Assembly (NCBI GenBank): GCA_022578605.1
Contig: MU394073.1
Coordinates: forward strand, 1 to 64,000
DNA: 64,000 nucleotides
From: Camillea tinctor
Lineage: Eukaryota > Ascomycota > Sordariomycetes > Xylariales > Xylariaceae
Direction of reading: 5' to 3'
Notes under the pieces: model-generated
Told to the model about the DNA's origin: nothing
What the model saw: the letters and a program-made list of their open reading frames with translations, nothing else
Databases searched by the model: none
Translations under genes and position numbers: made by a program
In this document: positions 12,173 through 23,895 of the stretch, piece after piece
How positions within the stretch are numbered: the stretch's first letter is position 1
Layout: each line of letters starts with the position of its first letter

Positions 12173-12574
12173 ATGCACTTAACTCATATGCTTGTTATAA
12201 CGGCGGGTCTTCTTACGAATGCCACAGCACAGTTCACACCTCCTGGATGGTTTGCGTATAGTAAAAGCTACCCGCTTAGTATTGTGAGTTTATGTGCATC
12301 CCTTAATATTTCCTTAGATCCCTTCATTCTCACGACCACATCCATCTCCAAGCTCCTACTAAAATAGAATATGGACTAAAGTTGGGAACGCAGGCAATAT
12401 ACAGCGATACTCCAGTCGAATGTCCACATGATTGGCCAAAGGATCGTGGCTTGATAGATGATGTACAAGTCTGCGAAGTGAGTAGACTCTTATATTTCTA
12501 GTACATTTTTCTTTCTAATGCAAATCACTTAGTATGTATGTCCTAAAAACGAACCATGCCTATGGAGGGAATGA
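12173..12574 (+). CDS. Candidate small secreted protein, three exons
   Basis: Model: exons 12173-12283, 12382-12477 and 12533-12574, all introns phase 0, both donors GTGAGT, total 82 aa. The N-terminus (MHLTHMLVITAGLLTNATAQ) reads as a signal peptide with cleavage expected near residue 20. The mature part is about 62 residues, with QFTPPGWFAY near its start, a middle segment VECPHDWPKD, and four cysteines in all: C, C, C (in YVCPKN) and C (in EPCLWRE), the last just before the stop. It matches no family I recognise. Size, export signal and cysteines fit a fungal effector-like protein. The exon 2 acceptor, after GGACTAAAG at 12381, is the weakest point: the upstream TAG acceptor would run into a stop. 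It could instead be a fortuitous open frame. Confidence 0.42.
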
Positions 12575-13852
12575 ACCAGGAAGGTTCAACTGGTTTTCAA
12601 TGGGCAAGCGTCGTAAAAATATAGTAAATACCGCTTGGACGACAACTATTATTCATTACTCAATTTACACATCGGTCTAATACATAGCTAAATACTATCT
12701 AGTCTGATTCGAATTCAAGCTCAAAATTACACTGGAAGTCTTTATCATAGGTTAAACCGTCTCGGAAGAGTTCGTGGTAATTGCCCGATATTGATTCCAT
12801 AGGCAGAAAAATGATATAATCGCATTTCCCCTTCCAACTATACTATGACGTGCGCCTCTACGCTCCTTTAAGGCTATGAAATAATGGTCTAGCTACATGT
12901 GTGGTCTGCTGAGACACCCATTGAAAAGTCTGAGACATCCATGCGTCGAAAGTGCGATGGCATATTCTGGAGTATACACACATCCAAGGGTAAATAACAC
13001 CGGATGCGGATATGTTTTATTACTTATTGACAGACACGCAGCTGCTTTCAGACAGCTTAATACTGCATTGTTTCTAAACAAGGAACCATCAGAGATAGTC
13101 CCAAATCATCTTATGAGAAGCGTCAACTGCTAAAGTTATGTTCAAGTCCTAACGGGACATCCCGAATTGAGTATAATAACATCAATACGAGCAAAAACTC
13201 GAAATTTTTACTTTATTAGTATGTTAATTCCTTGTAACCATTTATTAATATCTGTGTGGTCATTATCTTTCCCATCTGAATATTAAATGGGATACGGTAC
13301 AAGGAAAAGTGCGCATGGAACCATATAAATCGATTGCTACTCGTATCTAGATATTCTCTGACGAGATCCTTTATAGTCGAGATATAGCATAGAATCAATA
13401 CTCTTCATTAAATGAAAGCGAACATGACCTCAACACATCGCTGGCATCTAGCTTTTTGTTTGTGGACACGATAATTAAATACTCCTTCCTGTATGGTAAT
13501 CCGGTATCGTTGCGTTTGATACCTAGGATTGAAAACATCACGAGACTGAATTGGCATTGCTCTGATTATGATATATAATCTACATGGTCTTATTCGATAA
13601 GTAAAATCGTATTTCTAGCGGGTATATTACTATAGAACTAAGTATCTTTGTTCGACATATTGAATCCACATGGCCGTTTCCGGACAGTTGGGTTTCTAAA
13701 TAAGGCGCTTAAACCATACAAAGGAAGACTACCCGCATTCTTAATTTACGTGTTATTACACCATGGGAGTTAGAATACATGTATTATATGATCCCTCAAA
13801 GTCAAGCAATAGAAACTCATAGTCGAGTCCGTTCGCACTTATTTAAAATCTT
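12575..13852. other. Intergenic region
   Basis: AT-leaning sequence without a convincing gene. Short open frames on both strands at 12893-13133 overlap each other and have no motif. The last 50 bp before 13853 are the likely leader of the next gene. Confidence 0.45.
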
Positions 13853-16752
13853 TTGAACAGCGTACCCCGGTATCGCTCAATATTTCACACAAGGATGGCG
13901 AGCAAGACACCTATAGGCACACAGGACACTCCGATTTGGGCACGAACGAGTGTTTTAAGTAATGGTCAGATTGTGGCCAAGGTCAAGGCCAAAACCGAGC
14001 TCGAGCCCAGAAAAGACCCGACGGATCCCAGATCAAGATACAGAGATGTCGAAGATACAGCAGACAACCTACACGCCTTGAATAGTCTTCAGATATCACG
14101 CAGCAATGTCTTACGTGGATTTGAAGTGACCCGACCGCTTCTCCACGTTTGGGAATGTCTGCCCGAAGCCGTCCAGGAACGCATTGGACTTGGCGGAGAG
14201 TCAGGCTGGGAAGATGGTTTATTTCCACCTAACAGGCAAACCTTCATTGATAATATAGAGCCTCAACTTCGCAAGAAGACACAAGCCGATGGCAAAGTCA
14301 TATACGCAGATTTGCTGCAACAGATCCGGTCATCCCAATATTTCCTTTGGCCCATAGAGGCGGAGGAAGGCTGTTGGATGGCTGTAATTCTACACCTTGG
14401 GAAGGAGAATATTATCAACCCAGCCAAAGCGAAAGCCCCTAAGAACCCCAAAGTACCGGATACAATCCCCCCTGATTCGTATAATACAATAATCAACTGG
14501 GCTGTCGTGTACCCACGCCCAGAGCAGGCTGCACGGAACTTGAGGGATCGGGTGATAAGACGGCTTGGGCGGATAGTAAGACGTGGAGATCTAAGACTAC
14601 ACGACGATAGAGAGATCCGTTTATGGGTACCAGAACAACTTGAAGACTTTGGCTCTGGGATCCGGGTATTTAATATACTCAAAGAACAGATGCTCCGGGT
14701 TACCGATTTCTTTTCCCAAGAAACAGGGCATCAGCAGTCATTCTGGGCCAACCACCGTGGCTGGTTAAACGTAGATGAAATTAGAGGCGAGATGCAGGTA
14801 CGACAAGTCTTTATGATATACCCCATCCCAATCATTATTCCTTAAACCCTTGCTTTATCAAGCCTAGGTTTATTCTACCTCTTTCCCCTTATATATTCAC
14901 TCCGCCCTTTCCGAGTTTTTAGACATGCTTTTGCGGGTCCCGGAAAAGAGAAGAGAATAACTGAATGGTAACTAACTTTCGGTAGGGGAGAGCTGCTCAA
15001 AAATGCATAGCTGATCTGAACTACTATGCTCGAATCGCCGTAGAGGGCGTTCGCCCAGAAATCGGCACGAAGGTGCATTATAACTCTAGAGATATACGGC
15101 CTAGCAGTAAAGGGAAAGCTGCCAATGTACCAGGAAAATGGAATGGGTTCCAATGCATTGAGTCTACTGGCTTTCCCCCTGACAATGGTAGCGGCGGCAA
15201 CGGCGGTGGTGGAGGAGGTGGCGGCGGCGGCGGCGGAGGAGGAGGAGGAGGAGGAGGAGGAGGAGGAGGAGGTGGTGGTGGTGGTGGTGGAGATGGTAGC
15301 GGTGGAGGAGGAGGGGATGGTAGCGGTGGTGGTGGTAGCGGTGGTGGTAACGGAGGCAGTGGTAGCGGTGGAGGAGGAGGAGGAGGGATTAGTAGCGGTG
15401 GTGGTGGTAGCGGTGGTGGTGGTAGCGGTGGTGGTGGTAGTGGGGGCAGTGGGAGCGGTGGAGGAGGAGGAGGGGATGGTGGCGGCGGTGGTGGTGGTAA
15501 CGGAGGCAGCGGTAGCGGTGGTGGTGGTAACGGAGGTGGTGGTAATGGTGGTAATGGAGGTAACGGAGGAGGAGGTGGTGGAGATGGTAGCGGAGGTGGT
15601 GGTAGCGGGGGCAGTGGTAACGGAGGTAGTAGCGGTGGAGGCAGTGGAGCAGGTGGTAACCAAGGAGGTACTAGTAAAGGAGGTGCTAGCAAAGGAGCCA
15701 CTAGCAAAGGGGGTGCTAGCAAAGGGGGTGCTAGTAAAGGAGGCACTAACCAAGGAGGCGGTACCGGTAGCGGCGGTGGTAGCGGTGGTGGTAGCAGTGG
15801 TGGTGGTAGCGGTGGCAATGGAAACAATGGTAATGACGGTGGCGCCGGAGGTGGTGCTCCAGGTGGCGCCTCAGGAGGCACTTCTCAAGGTGTCTTTGGC
15901 ACAGGCAACACCCATCCACTACCGAGTGCCGCACTACTTAACTTCCTTACAGGCAAAAATCCTAGTTCGGGTTCTAAATCCACTACAAAACAACAGAAAT
16001 CTTCCCAGAAGAACACCCAGCCGACTGGTAAAGGATCAACTAAACTCACGACAGGAAGTTCGGGTTCCCCTACAACTGCGTCTACTATCCCCGCTAAGTC
16101 AGGCAACATGGAAAAGAATCAAGGAACCGGAGAGAAACAAGAAAAGGGAGATCCAACCAAGTCTGGCAAAGGCGGTGCCCCTTCAACTAGCAACCCACCA
16201 GCTCAAGGCAAAGACGACCCAGACGACCTAGACGACAGTAGCAGTGACAGAACAGATAGCTCGATTTCACTATTGAGTTTTAGATCTAATGTGACGCCAG
16301 ATGGTCCACTGCCCTGGCAGGAAGGCTATGATGAGTGGTTGGACGAGTGGTTCGAAAGGCAGAAGGAGAAGGAGAAGAAGCAGGCGGAGAAGGACAAGCT
16401 ACTGGGAAAGTCGTTTAAGGGCCAAAAAAAGAGCCTAAAGAAAGTTGAGGACCAAGGAGACCAAGGAGCAAATCCCCCAGACCCGAGTAGTTCCAGCAGT
16501 AGTTCCGACGACAGTGCAGACGATGATCCGGCCCCACCAGCGAAGGAACCTGTTCCACCAGCGAAAGCGCCATGGGCTCCCACAGTCAGCAAGAAGCGTC
16601 CTCGCGAGGAGGATGTGGACGAGAGCTCCGGTAAAGTCCAGCCTCGACGATTCCGTACGGCCAACTTCTTGGGGCCCCTAGAAGTATCAAACGAAGAACT
16701 CGAGGAGATCATCAGGAAAGCCAAAGCTAATAAGAAGGCAAAGAAGCAGTGA
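13853..16752 (+). CDS. Glycine-rich protein with degenerate Ulp1-like protease domain
   Basis: Two exons, 13853-14797 and 14986-16752, joined in phase 0 by a 188-bp intron with a GGTAACTAAC branch site and a CGGTAG acceptor; 903 aa, or 889 if translation starts at the second ATG (13895). Residues about 75-350 have the layout of an Ulp1/C48 cysteine-peptidase fold: a strand with GCWMAVILHL at 173-182, where active enzymes have His-Trp; NWAVVYPRPE at 215-224, where the catalytic Asp is expected; and QLEDFGSGIRVF at 262-273, where Gln...Asp-Cys-Gly is expected. All three catalytic positions are substituted, so it is probably inactive. Residues about 384-622 are an extreme Gly/Ser/Asn tract, followed by a Lys/Ser/Thr-rich linker, acidic Ser clusters, and a basic C-terminus (KKRPREED, ending KANKKAKKQ) that may be a nuclear signal. 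The fold assignment is my inference. Confidence 0.68.
15190..15905 (+). repeat. GGN-codon repeat tract encoding polyglycine
   Basis: In-frame GGT/GGA/GGC codons with interspersed Ser, Asn, Asp and Lys. A nearly pure run of GGA and GGT codons lies at about 15203-15291, and shorter units such as GGTGGTGGTAGC and CTAGTAAAGGAGG-type repeats follow. Because the tract is G-rich in register, both strands stay open in several frames and produce spurious poly-Val/Glu, poly-Pro and poly-Thr reading frames that should not be annotated. Confidence 0.9.
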
Positions 16753-17632
16753 TCGGTTCGATGTTGATAGTGTTATTTGGTGTTTGCGTCTGTTTGTAGA
16801 TGCAAAGGGGTATTTTCGTTACTGAGGGTATGCGTCGACTGGCAGGACATACATGTTTAGGAGCTATGCTAGTATTATGGGAGATCGGGTTACCATACCG
16901 AGTCTAATCATGCACATATTTAGTGTTCTTCTTTGGCCCCTCTTCTGGAAAGTTGAGGAAGACAGGCGAGGGGTTTCTATGTAGTTAATATCGTCATCGT
17001 TGCTTTATATCCGATTTCTTCTGTTTGACATCTACAGAATGATCTCATTTAGTGACAGTAATACTAATTTATGTAAGTGATAACCAGATCGTAGTCTCAT
17101 CTCTAGGAAAAGTCATTGCTCTCCCGGGAAGGTAGGGGTTCATAGATTGTCACCGCGAACATGAATGATGCTGTGGCGTTGATAAGTAAAAGTGAACTGG
17201 TCAAAGGGAGCCAAACATGTATAATAGCATACGAAGCGTCTAAGAAGCGGCGCAGTAAAGAATCTATAAGAAACTAGCAGACCAATGAAAACAAACCACA
17301 ATGTCACTAGCCCTTGATACGACGTGATGTTTCATCCAATGGCTTTAGGTAACTAATGCCAACTGCCGGGTTGCAGCCAGGTATCACATAACACGACGTA
17401 ACGTTCAGTCGCACTTATGAGTATTTCTATAAATCAATTCATCCCTATGCTATCGAAACCGCAACATCATACTCCCCACCTCGACAGGTTATAATATAAA
17501 AAGTATCCACGGATACCATTAAAGAAAACGCGGCCAGATTCATATCTTAAATTCCATGATATTATAGTTCAACTCTTAATAGTTTGTATTATTATAATTT
17601 TTTTGCACAAATTGTTTTCTACTTCTCCATTG
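16753..17632. other. Intergenic region
   Basis: Nothing recognised. The first part is the probable 3' UTR of the glycine-rich gene; the last 100 bp, rich in T and A, precede the methyltransferase start. Confidence 0.45.
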
Positions 17633-18829
17633 ATGGCTACCAAAATGAATGGTGTTACTGAGACTAGACCTGACGGAATCGGAGGGGAAAATCCAGATGG
17701 GTATCATCTTGGGCGGGGCTACACTGCGACGACAAGGTATTCAGCAAACATGAAGTCTTCCTACTGAAAAGCGCTGACTTTTTGTTCTTATTTTCTTCTT
17801 CTCGGCTCTAGGCTTAATCTCCAGCAGTATCTATGGACAGGGGCTCAGGGGTTTCTCGTTCATCCCAGAATACAGGACTACCTACTAACCACGCGATCGT
17901 CAAGTGGCCAAGGAGAGAAGCACGAATTGGGCATTGCAGACCTGGCAACTGGGACAGGGTTTGTAGTCACCAAATTGACTTTATATATGTATTATTATAG
18001 TTTATATCTGCTAACGAGAGAAAAAGTATTTGGCTATTCGATCTTCTCAAGTCTCCCGAGGTTGCCGGCCTAAACCTCCGCCTACACGGATTTGACATCT
18101 CGGCGGACATGTACCCGCACAAGAGCTGGCTACCACAGAATTTGGGATTCTCGTTGTCCGACCTGTTCCTTGACCCTCCGGAAGACTTCATCGGAACGTT
18201 CGATGTCGTCCACGTGCGGCTCATTCTCTCGGTTGTCGGGAGTGGCAGCCCAAAGCCGATCATAAACCACATCAAAAAGCTTCTCAGTTAGTTTCCCCAC
18301 GACATACATACGCAAGTAGGTAAACCATGTGTATGGCTCACATAATAATATGTAAACAGAGCCTGGCGGGTATATACAATGGGACGAGCTGGACCCGATC
18401 AACCAGTACGACGTCTTGACCCCTAGTGCCGAGATAGACGCGCCGCATACGAAGGCAACGTTTCAGCGGGTGAAAGAGAAAGCTGATTGGACGTAAGCAT
18501 GCTGAACAAAATTCTCACAATTACACGCAGTGTCACAAGCTAACAAGATGATGTACTGAAGCTGGATCGCCGCCCTGCCGGAGGCCTTGGAGGAGGAAGG
18601 GTTTGTAGACGCCCTTCAGACATGCTATACGCCCTCGCCGGAGACTATGCGAGCGTGGACATGCAACGAGCTTTGCGTGACCGAGGAATTGAGCTGGAAC
18701 TGGGGAGGCGGGAAGGAGGGCGAACGATGGAGAGAAGACATCCGGAAGGCCTATGAGGAAACCCACGGGTCGACCGGGGCTGTTCTGCGGATCCGCCCAA
18801 CGGTCACCGTAGCTAGGAAGCCCCTGTAG
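17633..18829 (+). CDS. SAM-dependent methyltransferase (fungal secondary-metabolism type)
   Basis: Five exons: 17633-17736, 17812-17958, 18021-18286, 18360-18492 and 18562-18829, giving 305 aa. The introns are 54-75 bp. Class I Rossmann methyltransferase: motif I is DLATGTG at 78-84, where DxGxGxG is usual; FDISADMYP follows in the SAM-binding region; FDVVHVRLIL and KPGGYIQWDE are typical of the large fungal family that sits in metabolite clusters (LaeA-related in fold). The segment GYHLGRGYTATTR near the N-terminus also fits. The substrate cannot be told. It is convergent with the next gene, with only 47 bp between stop codons. No PKS or NRPS lies beside it; the cluster PKS is 15 kb away, so a shared role is possible but unproven. 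Confidence 0.85.
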
Positions 18830-18876
18830 CCGAAAGTTCCAATAATAAATATACATAGGTCTAGGTAGGTATCTAT

Positions 18877-19746
18877 TCAAGAAGGCACTTCTTCCCCCGT
18901 TCCCTCCTTTCCTTGCCCCCCAACCCCATCATCCCACCGATACCGCCTCGGCCAAATGTTCATAGCCGTCTTCGTGCCCCGCGTGATCGGCATCCCCGCG
19001 TGCACCGTCCTCGTATCGCCCGTCCCGTTCGGGAACAAGTTCACCCAGAACAGCGCGTTGCCCGCCACCGGTCTAAACGCCAGCCCGCCATCCTCATGCG
19101 TCCTCCACAGCGGGCTCTCCCCCTCCGCCCTCACAACCGGCTCCACAAACGGGAACCACGTCTCGCCCCCCTCACACTTATCATCCAACACCGCGAAAAA
19201 GCTCACCGCGCGATTGAACGCGCGGGGCGAGCCGTCGAACGCGCGCTGCGGCTCGCGCAGCCAGTCGTGGTGCAGGCCGTAGTGCTGACCGGGGTCGTAG
19301 TGGACCAGCTGCGGGACGCCCATCTCGTCATCCTCTCCCACGGGGCCGAGGAAGCTGTGTGCGCGGGCGAGGACGCGGCGCACAGCGGGGTGGTCGGGGG
19401 GCAGGGGGGCGCTGAGGGAGGTGCGCTTGGGGTTGCGGACCATGCGGCCGTCGCGGTATATCTCGGAAGGCACGAAGCGGCCGTCGGCGGCGGCGAGCAG
19501 GGCGGCGGTCTCGGGGGGCGAGAGGAAGCCGTGGATGTAGATGAGGAGGGGGTCGAGGGAGATGATCTCGGTGGTGTAGCCGTGCGGCGGGGAGGCGGCG
19601 TTGGGTGAGGAGAGGAGGAGCAGGAGGGGGGAGATGGCGTGCTGGTAGATAGATGGGTTCCATAGCGCGACGAGGGCAATTGCGGCTATTGCGATGATGA
19701 TCGGGCTCTTACGAGTTGCCATTGTGACGAGTAGCAACAGCAGCAA
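18877..19746 (-). CDS. Prolyl 4-hydroxylase-like Fe(II)/2-oxoglutarate dioxygenase
   Basis: Single-exon 289-aa protein (281 aa from the second Met, at 19722, which is as likely). The N-terminus carries one hydrophobic segment (about 14-46), so it is probably a type II membrane protein of the secretory pathway. The P4Hc domain covers about 60-268. Iron ligands are H159 and D161 (in LHHDW) and H249 (in TVHAG); the 2-oxoglutarate-binding lysine is K259 (GTKTAMNIW). All catalytic residues are present, so it should hydroxylate prolyl or related side chains. The gene is much more GC-rich than its neighbours, with nearly all third positions G or C, so the opposite strand also has long open frames that are shadows. 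The 3' ends of this gene and the methyltransferase almost certainly overlap as transcripts. Confidence 0.88.
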   Translation of the reverse strand: MLLLLLVTMATRKSPIIIAIAAIALVALWNPSIYQHAISPLLLLLSSPNAASPPHGYTTEIISLDPLLIYIHGFLSPPETAALLAAADGRFVPSEIYRDGRMVRNPKRTSLSAPLPPDHPAVRRVLARAHSFLGPVGEDDEMGVPQLVHYDPGQHYGLHHDWLREPQRAFDGSPRAFNRAVSFFAVLDDKCEGGETWFPFVEPVVRAEGESPLWRTHEDGGLAFRPVAGNALFWVNLFPNGTGDTRTVHAGMPITRGTKTAMNIWPRRYRWDDGVGGQGKEGTGEEVPS

Positions 19747-20383
19747 TCAGCCCATGGTTGAATTCAACTATCCCGAAGAGTATCCTAAGAGGTACTAGAT
19801 AGTTACAGAGAAGCCAGGAAATTTCCAATCGGAAGAATAATAGTTGAAATATATATGAGTCCTGCACCTGGACACGGAACCTGGGGAACAGTTTCTTGAA
19901 GGGACATAGCCACCCTTCCTCCGGTTAATAAGGATCGAAATTGCCTGAAGTCGAGGGCCGGCCTATGAGACATAATGATGTCAATATTCTTCAATGATTT
20001 ACTGGGAGAGATACCTTGTGGTAGCTACTGCTCTTGTAGTTGATTGATGAAACCCAATTTAGGGGTTGGCCATCGATGACTGTGTAAACCTCGGTGTCTT
20101 TAAAGTAGTGCCCATTTCAGCGATGTTAGGTCGAGATCACATCACAAGCAAATAATGAAGCCTCATAATAAGATCATTCCCATCCGGATTTTTCGCTCAC
20201 ATAATACACTTGATGCTATGTAGCCTATCCTAATTCGCCTAAAATACAGCTTAGGCCTGCCGTGACTCCATGTAGTCATTCTATTGTTTCCTGTCCCGTT
20301 GCTCTATTGACAAGTAGAATGGGCAAGTAAAAGGTCGAGTTCGTGGTATCAAAAGGTGAGTTTCGTTTGAGAGGTGAAATTAT
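19747..20383. other. Intergenic region
   Basis: Region between the divergent promoter side of the dioxygenase gene and the 3' end of IDH1. No gene or RNA recognised. Confidence 0.5.
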
Positions 20384-21757
20384 TTACACGGTTTCCATCT
20401 TGTCCAGGATAGCACGGGTGAATTCGTGTGTACTAGACTCGCCACCCATATCGCGCGTGCGACTCTTACTATAGGAATTATCAGCACGAAAATCGTCTTT
20501 GGGAAGTATACATATAGAGGGGATAGGGGGAAAGCAACGTACCCTTCAGCAATCACGGCATAGACAGCCTTAGCGATGCGGGTAGCGTGGTCATCGAGAC
20601 CCAAGTGGCGAAGCATCATCGTAGCAGAGAGAATCAAAGCAGTGGGGTTGGCCTGGTCCTTGCCCTTGATGTCAAGACCAACGTGTCGGCAGCCAGGCTC
20701 AAACACAGCAACATCACGACCCATGTTGCAGCCCGGAACGATACCAGGGCCGCCGACAAGAGCGGCACCAATGTTGGACAAGATACCACCGTACAGGTTG
20801 GGCATAACCAAGACATCGAACTGCTGGGGCTTCGAGACACACTGCATACTGGCATTGTCCACAATCATGTCGTTGACCTCAATAGTAGGGTACTCAGCAG
20901 CAATCTTCTGGACGGTGTTCCGGAAGAGACCATCAGCCAACTTCATGATGTTGGCCTTGTGGATACAGGTGACCTTCTTGCGGTTGTTGGCCAGCGCAAA
21001 CGAGAAAGCGAACTTAGCTATGCGCTCCGACTTGGCGCGGGTAATGATCTTGAGAGACTCGACGACGCCCGGTACGCTCTGGTGTTCCAAGCCACTGTAT
21101 TCACCCTCGGTGTTCTCACGGATAATGCATAGGTCGACATTCTTGTGGCGCGTCTCGTAGCCAGGGATGTTCTTGATCAGGGAAATAGAAGCGTAGATAT
21201 CGAGCTCCTGTCGCATGGCCACGTTGAAACTCTGGTGTCCGGATCTATCGATGGGAGTGTGGAGAATACCCTTGACACCGAGCTTGTTTCGCTTGAGCGA
21301 AGCAACAGACTCGCGGAACATCTCCTCGGCGCTGCCAGGGGCACCACTATCAACCCCGGAAACATCGACCTGCTCCCAATCGATGGGCACGCTGTCCGCC
21401 TTGAAGATGGTCTTGACGCTCTCTGCTACCTCGGCACCAATACCGTCGCCGGGAATGAGGGTGACGGTATACTTGCCACCAAACTTGGTGGGCTTGAAGG
21501 TGTCGGAGTTGACGGTCGCGAAGGATCGAGTAGCATTCTGTAGATGTGGTTGTTGGCGAGTAGCTGCCTGCGCCAGGCGCTGTGAAGAATAAAGCTTGTG
21601 AGTTATAATTGATCACATCACAAGCAGGGGAAAATAAAATAGCATGTGATAACCGAGATGGGAGAGAGCCATTGGCTTCAACAGAGCTTGGTGGTGGGGA
21701 AGGGAAAGTGAGGGGGATTTTTACCTGAGCCGCTCTGGCAGAGTTCCGCGACAGCAT
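20384..21757 (-). CDS. IDH1: Mitochondrial NAD-isocitrate dehydrogenase subunit 1
   Basis: Three exons on the minus strand: 21725-21757, 20543-21579 and 20384-20468, giving 384 aa. TCA-cycle enzyme subunit that, with Idh2, oxidises isocitrate to 2-oxoglutarate in the matrix. Exon 1 encodes only MLSRNSARAAQ, the start of a targeting peptide that continues into exon 2. Family signatures: TLIPGDGIG, then RENTEGEYSGLEH, the NLYGG segment with conserved Asn/Gly, and a C-terminus TRDMGG...THEFTRAILDKME. The last intron is 74 bp with a GTACGT donor. An unspliced frame stays open through it and gives a false hydrophobic C-terminus; the spliced end restores the conserved TRDMGG. The N-terminal intron of 145 bp separates the targeting sequence, as in many fungal IDH1 genes. 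Confidence 0.95.
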
Positions 21758-22822
21758 CTTGTGGACGGATAGATTGGATAGAAGACGAAGAGGGAAAAGA
21801 TGAGGAGTAAGTAGAGAGGTAGGTTATTAGGCCAGAAAAAAAGAAAAAAGAAAAAAAGATGGAGGAAGAAGCCGACGAAAGGGAAGGCTGCATGCAAATG
21901 GCGCAAAACACGAAAAAAAAGACTTGGTAGCTACTGCTACCTACGAAATCCAGGCCGTTGCATTCCGATCGGCCCAGCGGACGGCTGAAAACAATCCCGA
22001 GGCAGGAAGCTTAAAGTGTGCTTGTGCTGCGCTAGGCTCATCTAGTCACTAGTGTCATTCTCATGCCTGATTATATCATCATTTTGTGTAGTGTAGCACT
22101 GCGTATCTAGAATACAAAGTTCCCATGACACAACTGCCAAACCATACAAGGTTTACATATATAGGTTACACCAAACTCTCGTCAGGATGGATGTGACACA
22201 GGCAATTACCTCTAACCTAGGTACTAGCTATTACCATATTCATCGATTTTCCTAAAAGGGGGACCAATAGGAACTCATGAATAGCCAAGTTCTCATGATA
22301 GGTAGAAGCTGCGATATATGAAGCTAATCTTTTCTTCTCTTTTTCTCTCACTTCCTCTACACCATAGTTCGGCAAGAACTAGCACAACAATCTTTTACCT
22401 CTGCCTTCTTTATCTGCTATGTCCTACACACTTAAACAGGGTAGGAGGCGGGGGCATATGGGTACTTCATCTATGTATGCTGGTATTAGCCAAGGCCACA
22501 TCTTGAACTTGAAAAATAAACCGATTCTCCTAAAATACCTAAATCATCACACATTTTTATATGATATTTTTAGTCTTTCATCTCCAACAGTGAACACAAA
22601 AGCACGAATTAAGAGAATATTATTCTTCGAAACAACTGATATCAAATTCAATTCTCAAAAGTTTTGGCTCGAGCCTCACCTCTCTCATACACACACTCTC
22701 TCTACCAATGTCACCTGATCTCCAGTATCACTAGCCAAGCACACACCAATCCATCTAACCATCCGCATTACCGGCCTCTGCAAGTCGTGAGGATTCAAAT
22801 AGGGGAATTACTCAGGAAGTCT
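21758..22822. other. Intergenic region upstream of IDH1 and the orphan gene
   Basis: Divergent promoter region. It contains an A/G-rich stretch at about 21830-21870 (poly-pyrimidine on the IDH1 strand), probably IDH1 leader. Small open frames at 22318-22718 have no support. Confidence 0.5.
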
Positions 22823-23895
22823 ATGAACGGGGACGGCGGCATGTTGGCTGCGACGACGGCAGCGTCTGCTGCGTTGGCTGGAGCTGCTTCGGAGCAGCAA
22901 TACGCGTATAATCAAATGCGTGCTACTATAAACAATAATCAGCTATTAAGAGAGCCACATGCACATGCTCGATCCAACCGGAGAGCTCAGTACAACGGCT
23001 ATAGTCATAGCTATGGATACCCCGTATACCACCATACAACGTATCATATTCACCACGCCGGATGTCCACGGTGTTACTACCGGGACTTTGTAAGTAATAA
23101 CTATTCCTCATACAAACCTTTAATCCCATTTGGTCTAGCCTCTAGGTGTCATTACCAACATCAGCTCACCAGCACCACTACCTTCATACACACACGAACC
23201 CGAGCCCCTTTTGTCCTTCCCCCTTCTACTAACATTGCTGCGTATTTTCTCCGCCCCGCCAGCTTACCGGCTCGATCGAGACGTACAAGGCCTCCCGTGA
23301 CAAGCTCCGTGAGACGTATATCTGGAACCTCCGCGAGCTGTCACGCGCCTACTCATCCCAACAGCAACCAAGAAGACCGCCACAGCAAGGCCGGTTACAA
23401 TTTTCCTTGCCTGCCCTCCGGGTCCACCATCATCTGTCGCCGCAGGAAAATAGACTCAACCAGGAGGAGACAGACGCGGAGAAGCTATATCGGTACTATG
23501 TCTGGCGCGTGAGGGAGGTGTACGACAAGCATTGCGAGCAGCACCAGCGCCTGTTCGGGAAGACTTACCTACACTGGGTCGAGCCGGAGCGCCTGTACAT
23601 CGGACCCCATGGTGAGATCATTGAAGGTGGTAGAAGAACGCACCTGTCTTTTGGCTCCGGGTCAAGATCAGGCTCGGGATCAGGAGATAGCTCTAGCTCG
23701 TCTGCATCATCATCATCTGGGTCGGGATCAAGATGCAGCTCATGTTGTAGCAGAGAAGAGAGGTCTTCTGCCGCGTATAGGTTAGAAGAACCCGAGCGAC
23801 GACAATTGTGTCCTGCGCCCGACGGACCGGGAAGAAATGAAAGCGAAAGCGGAGAAGGACAAACCGACCGATCCGAGGAGACAAACAAGGAGTAA
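22823..23895 (+). CDS. Orphan protein with Tyr/His-rich N-terminus and Ser/Gly-rich tail
   Basis: Two exons, 22823-23089 and 23263-23895, phase 0, 299 aa; the 173-bp intron has a GTAAGT donor, a CTACTAAC branch site and a CGCCAG acceptor. The upstream frame is open from 22664, but the ATG at 22823 (MNGDGGML) is a more natural start. N-terminal Ala-rich stretch, then a Tyr/His-rich segment around GYSHSYGYPVYHH. Exon 2 opens with a charged helical region (about 93-115, with SRDKLRETYIWNLREL) and a second one with YYVWRVREVYDKH; the two resemble each other and suggest a repeated R/W/Y helical motif. The tail has a Gly/Ser run and CSSCCS. Family not recognised. Confidence 0.6.

Noticed and set aside
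14875..16231. Long open frames on both strands giving poly-Thr/Ser, poly-Pro and poly-Val/Glu proteins
   Set aside because: Shadows of the GGN codon array in the glycine-rich gene.
18913..19679. Several long open frames opposite or out of frame to the dioxygenase
   Set aside because: Produced by the very high third-position GC of the P4H-like gene; no motifs.
20380..20468. Hydrophobic C-terminal extension of IDH1 read through the last intron
   Set aside because: Splicing at 20543/20468 restores the conserved IDH C-terminus.
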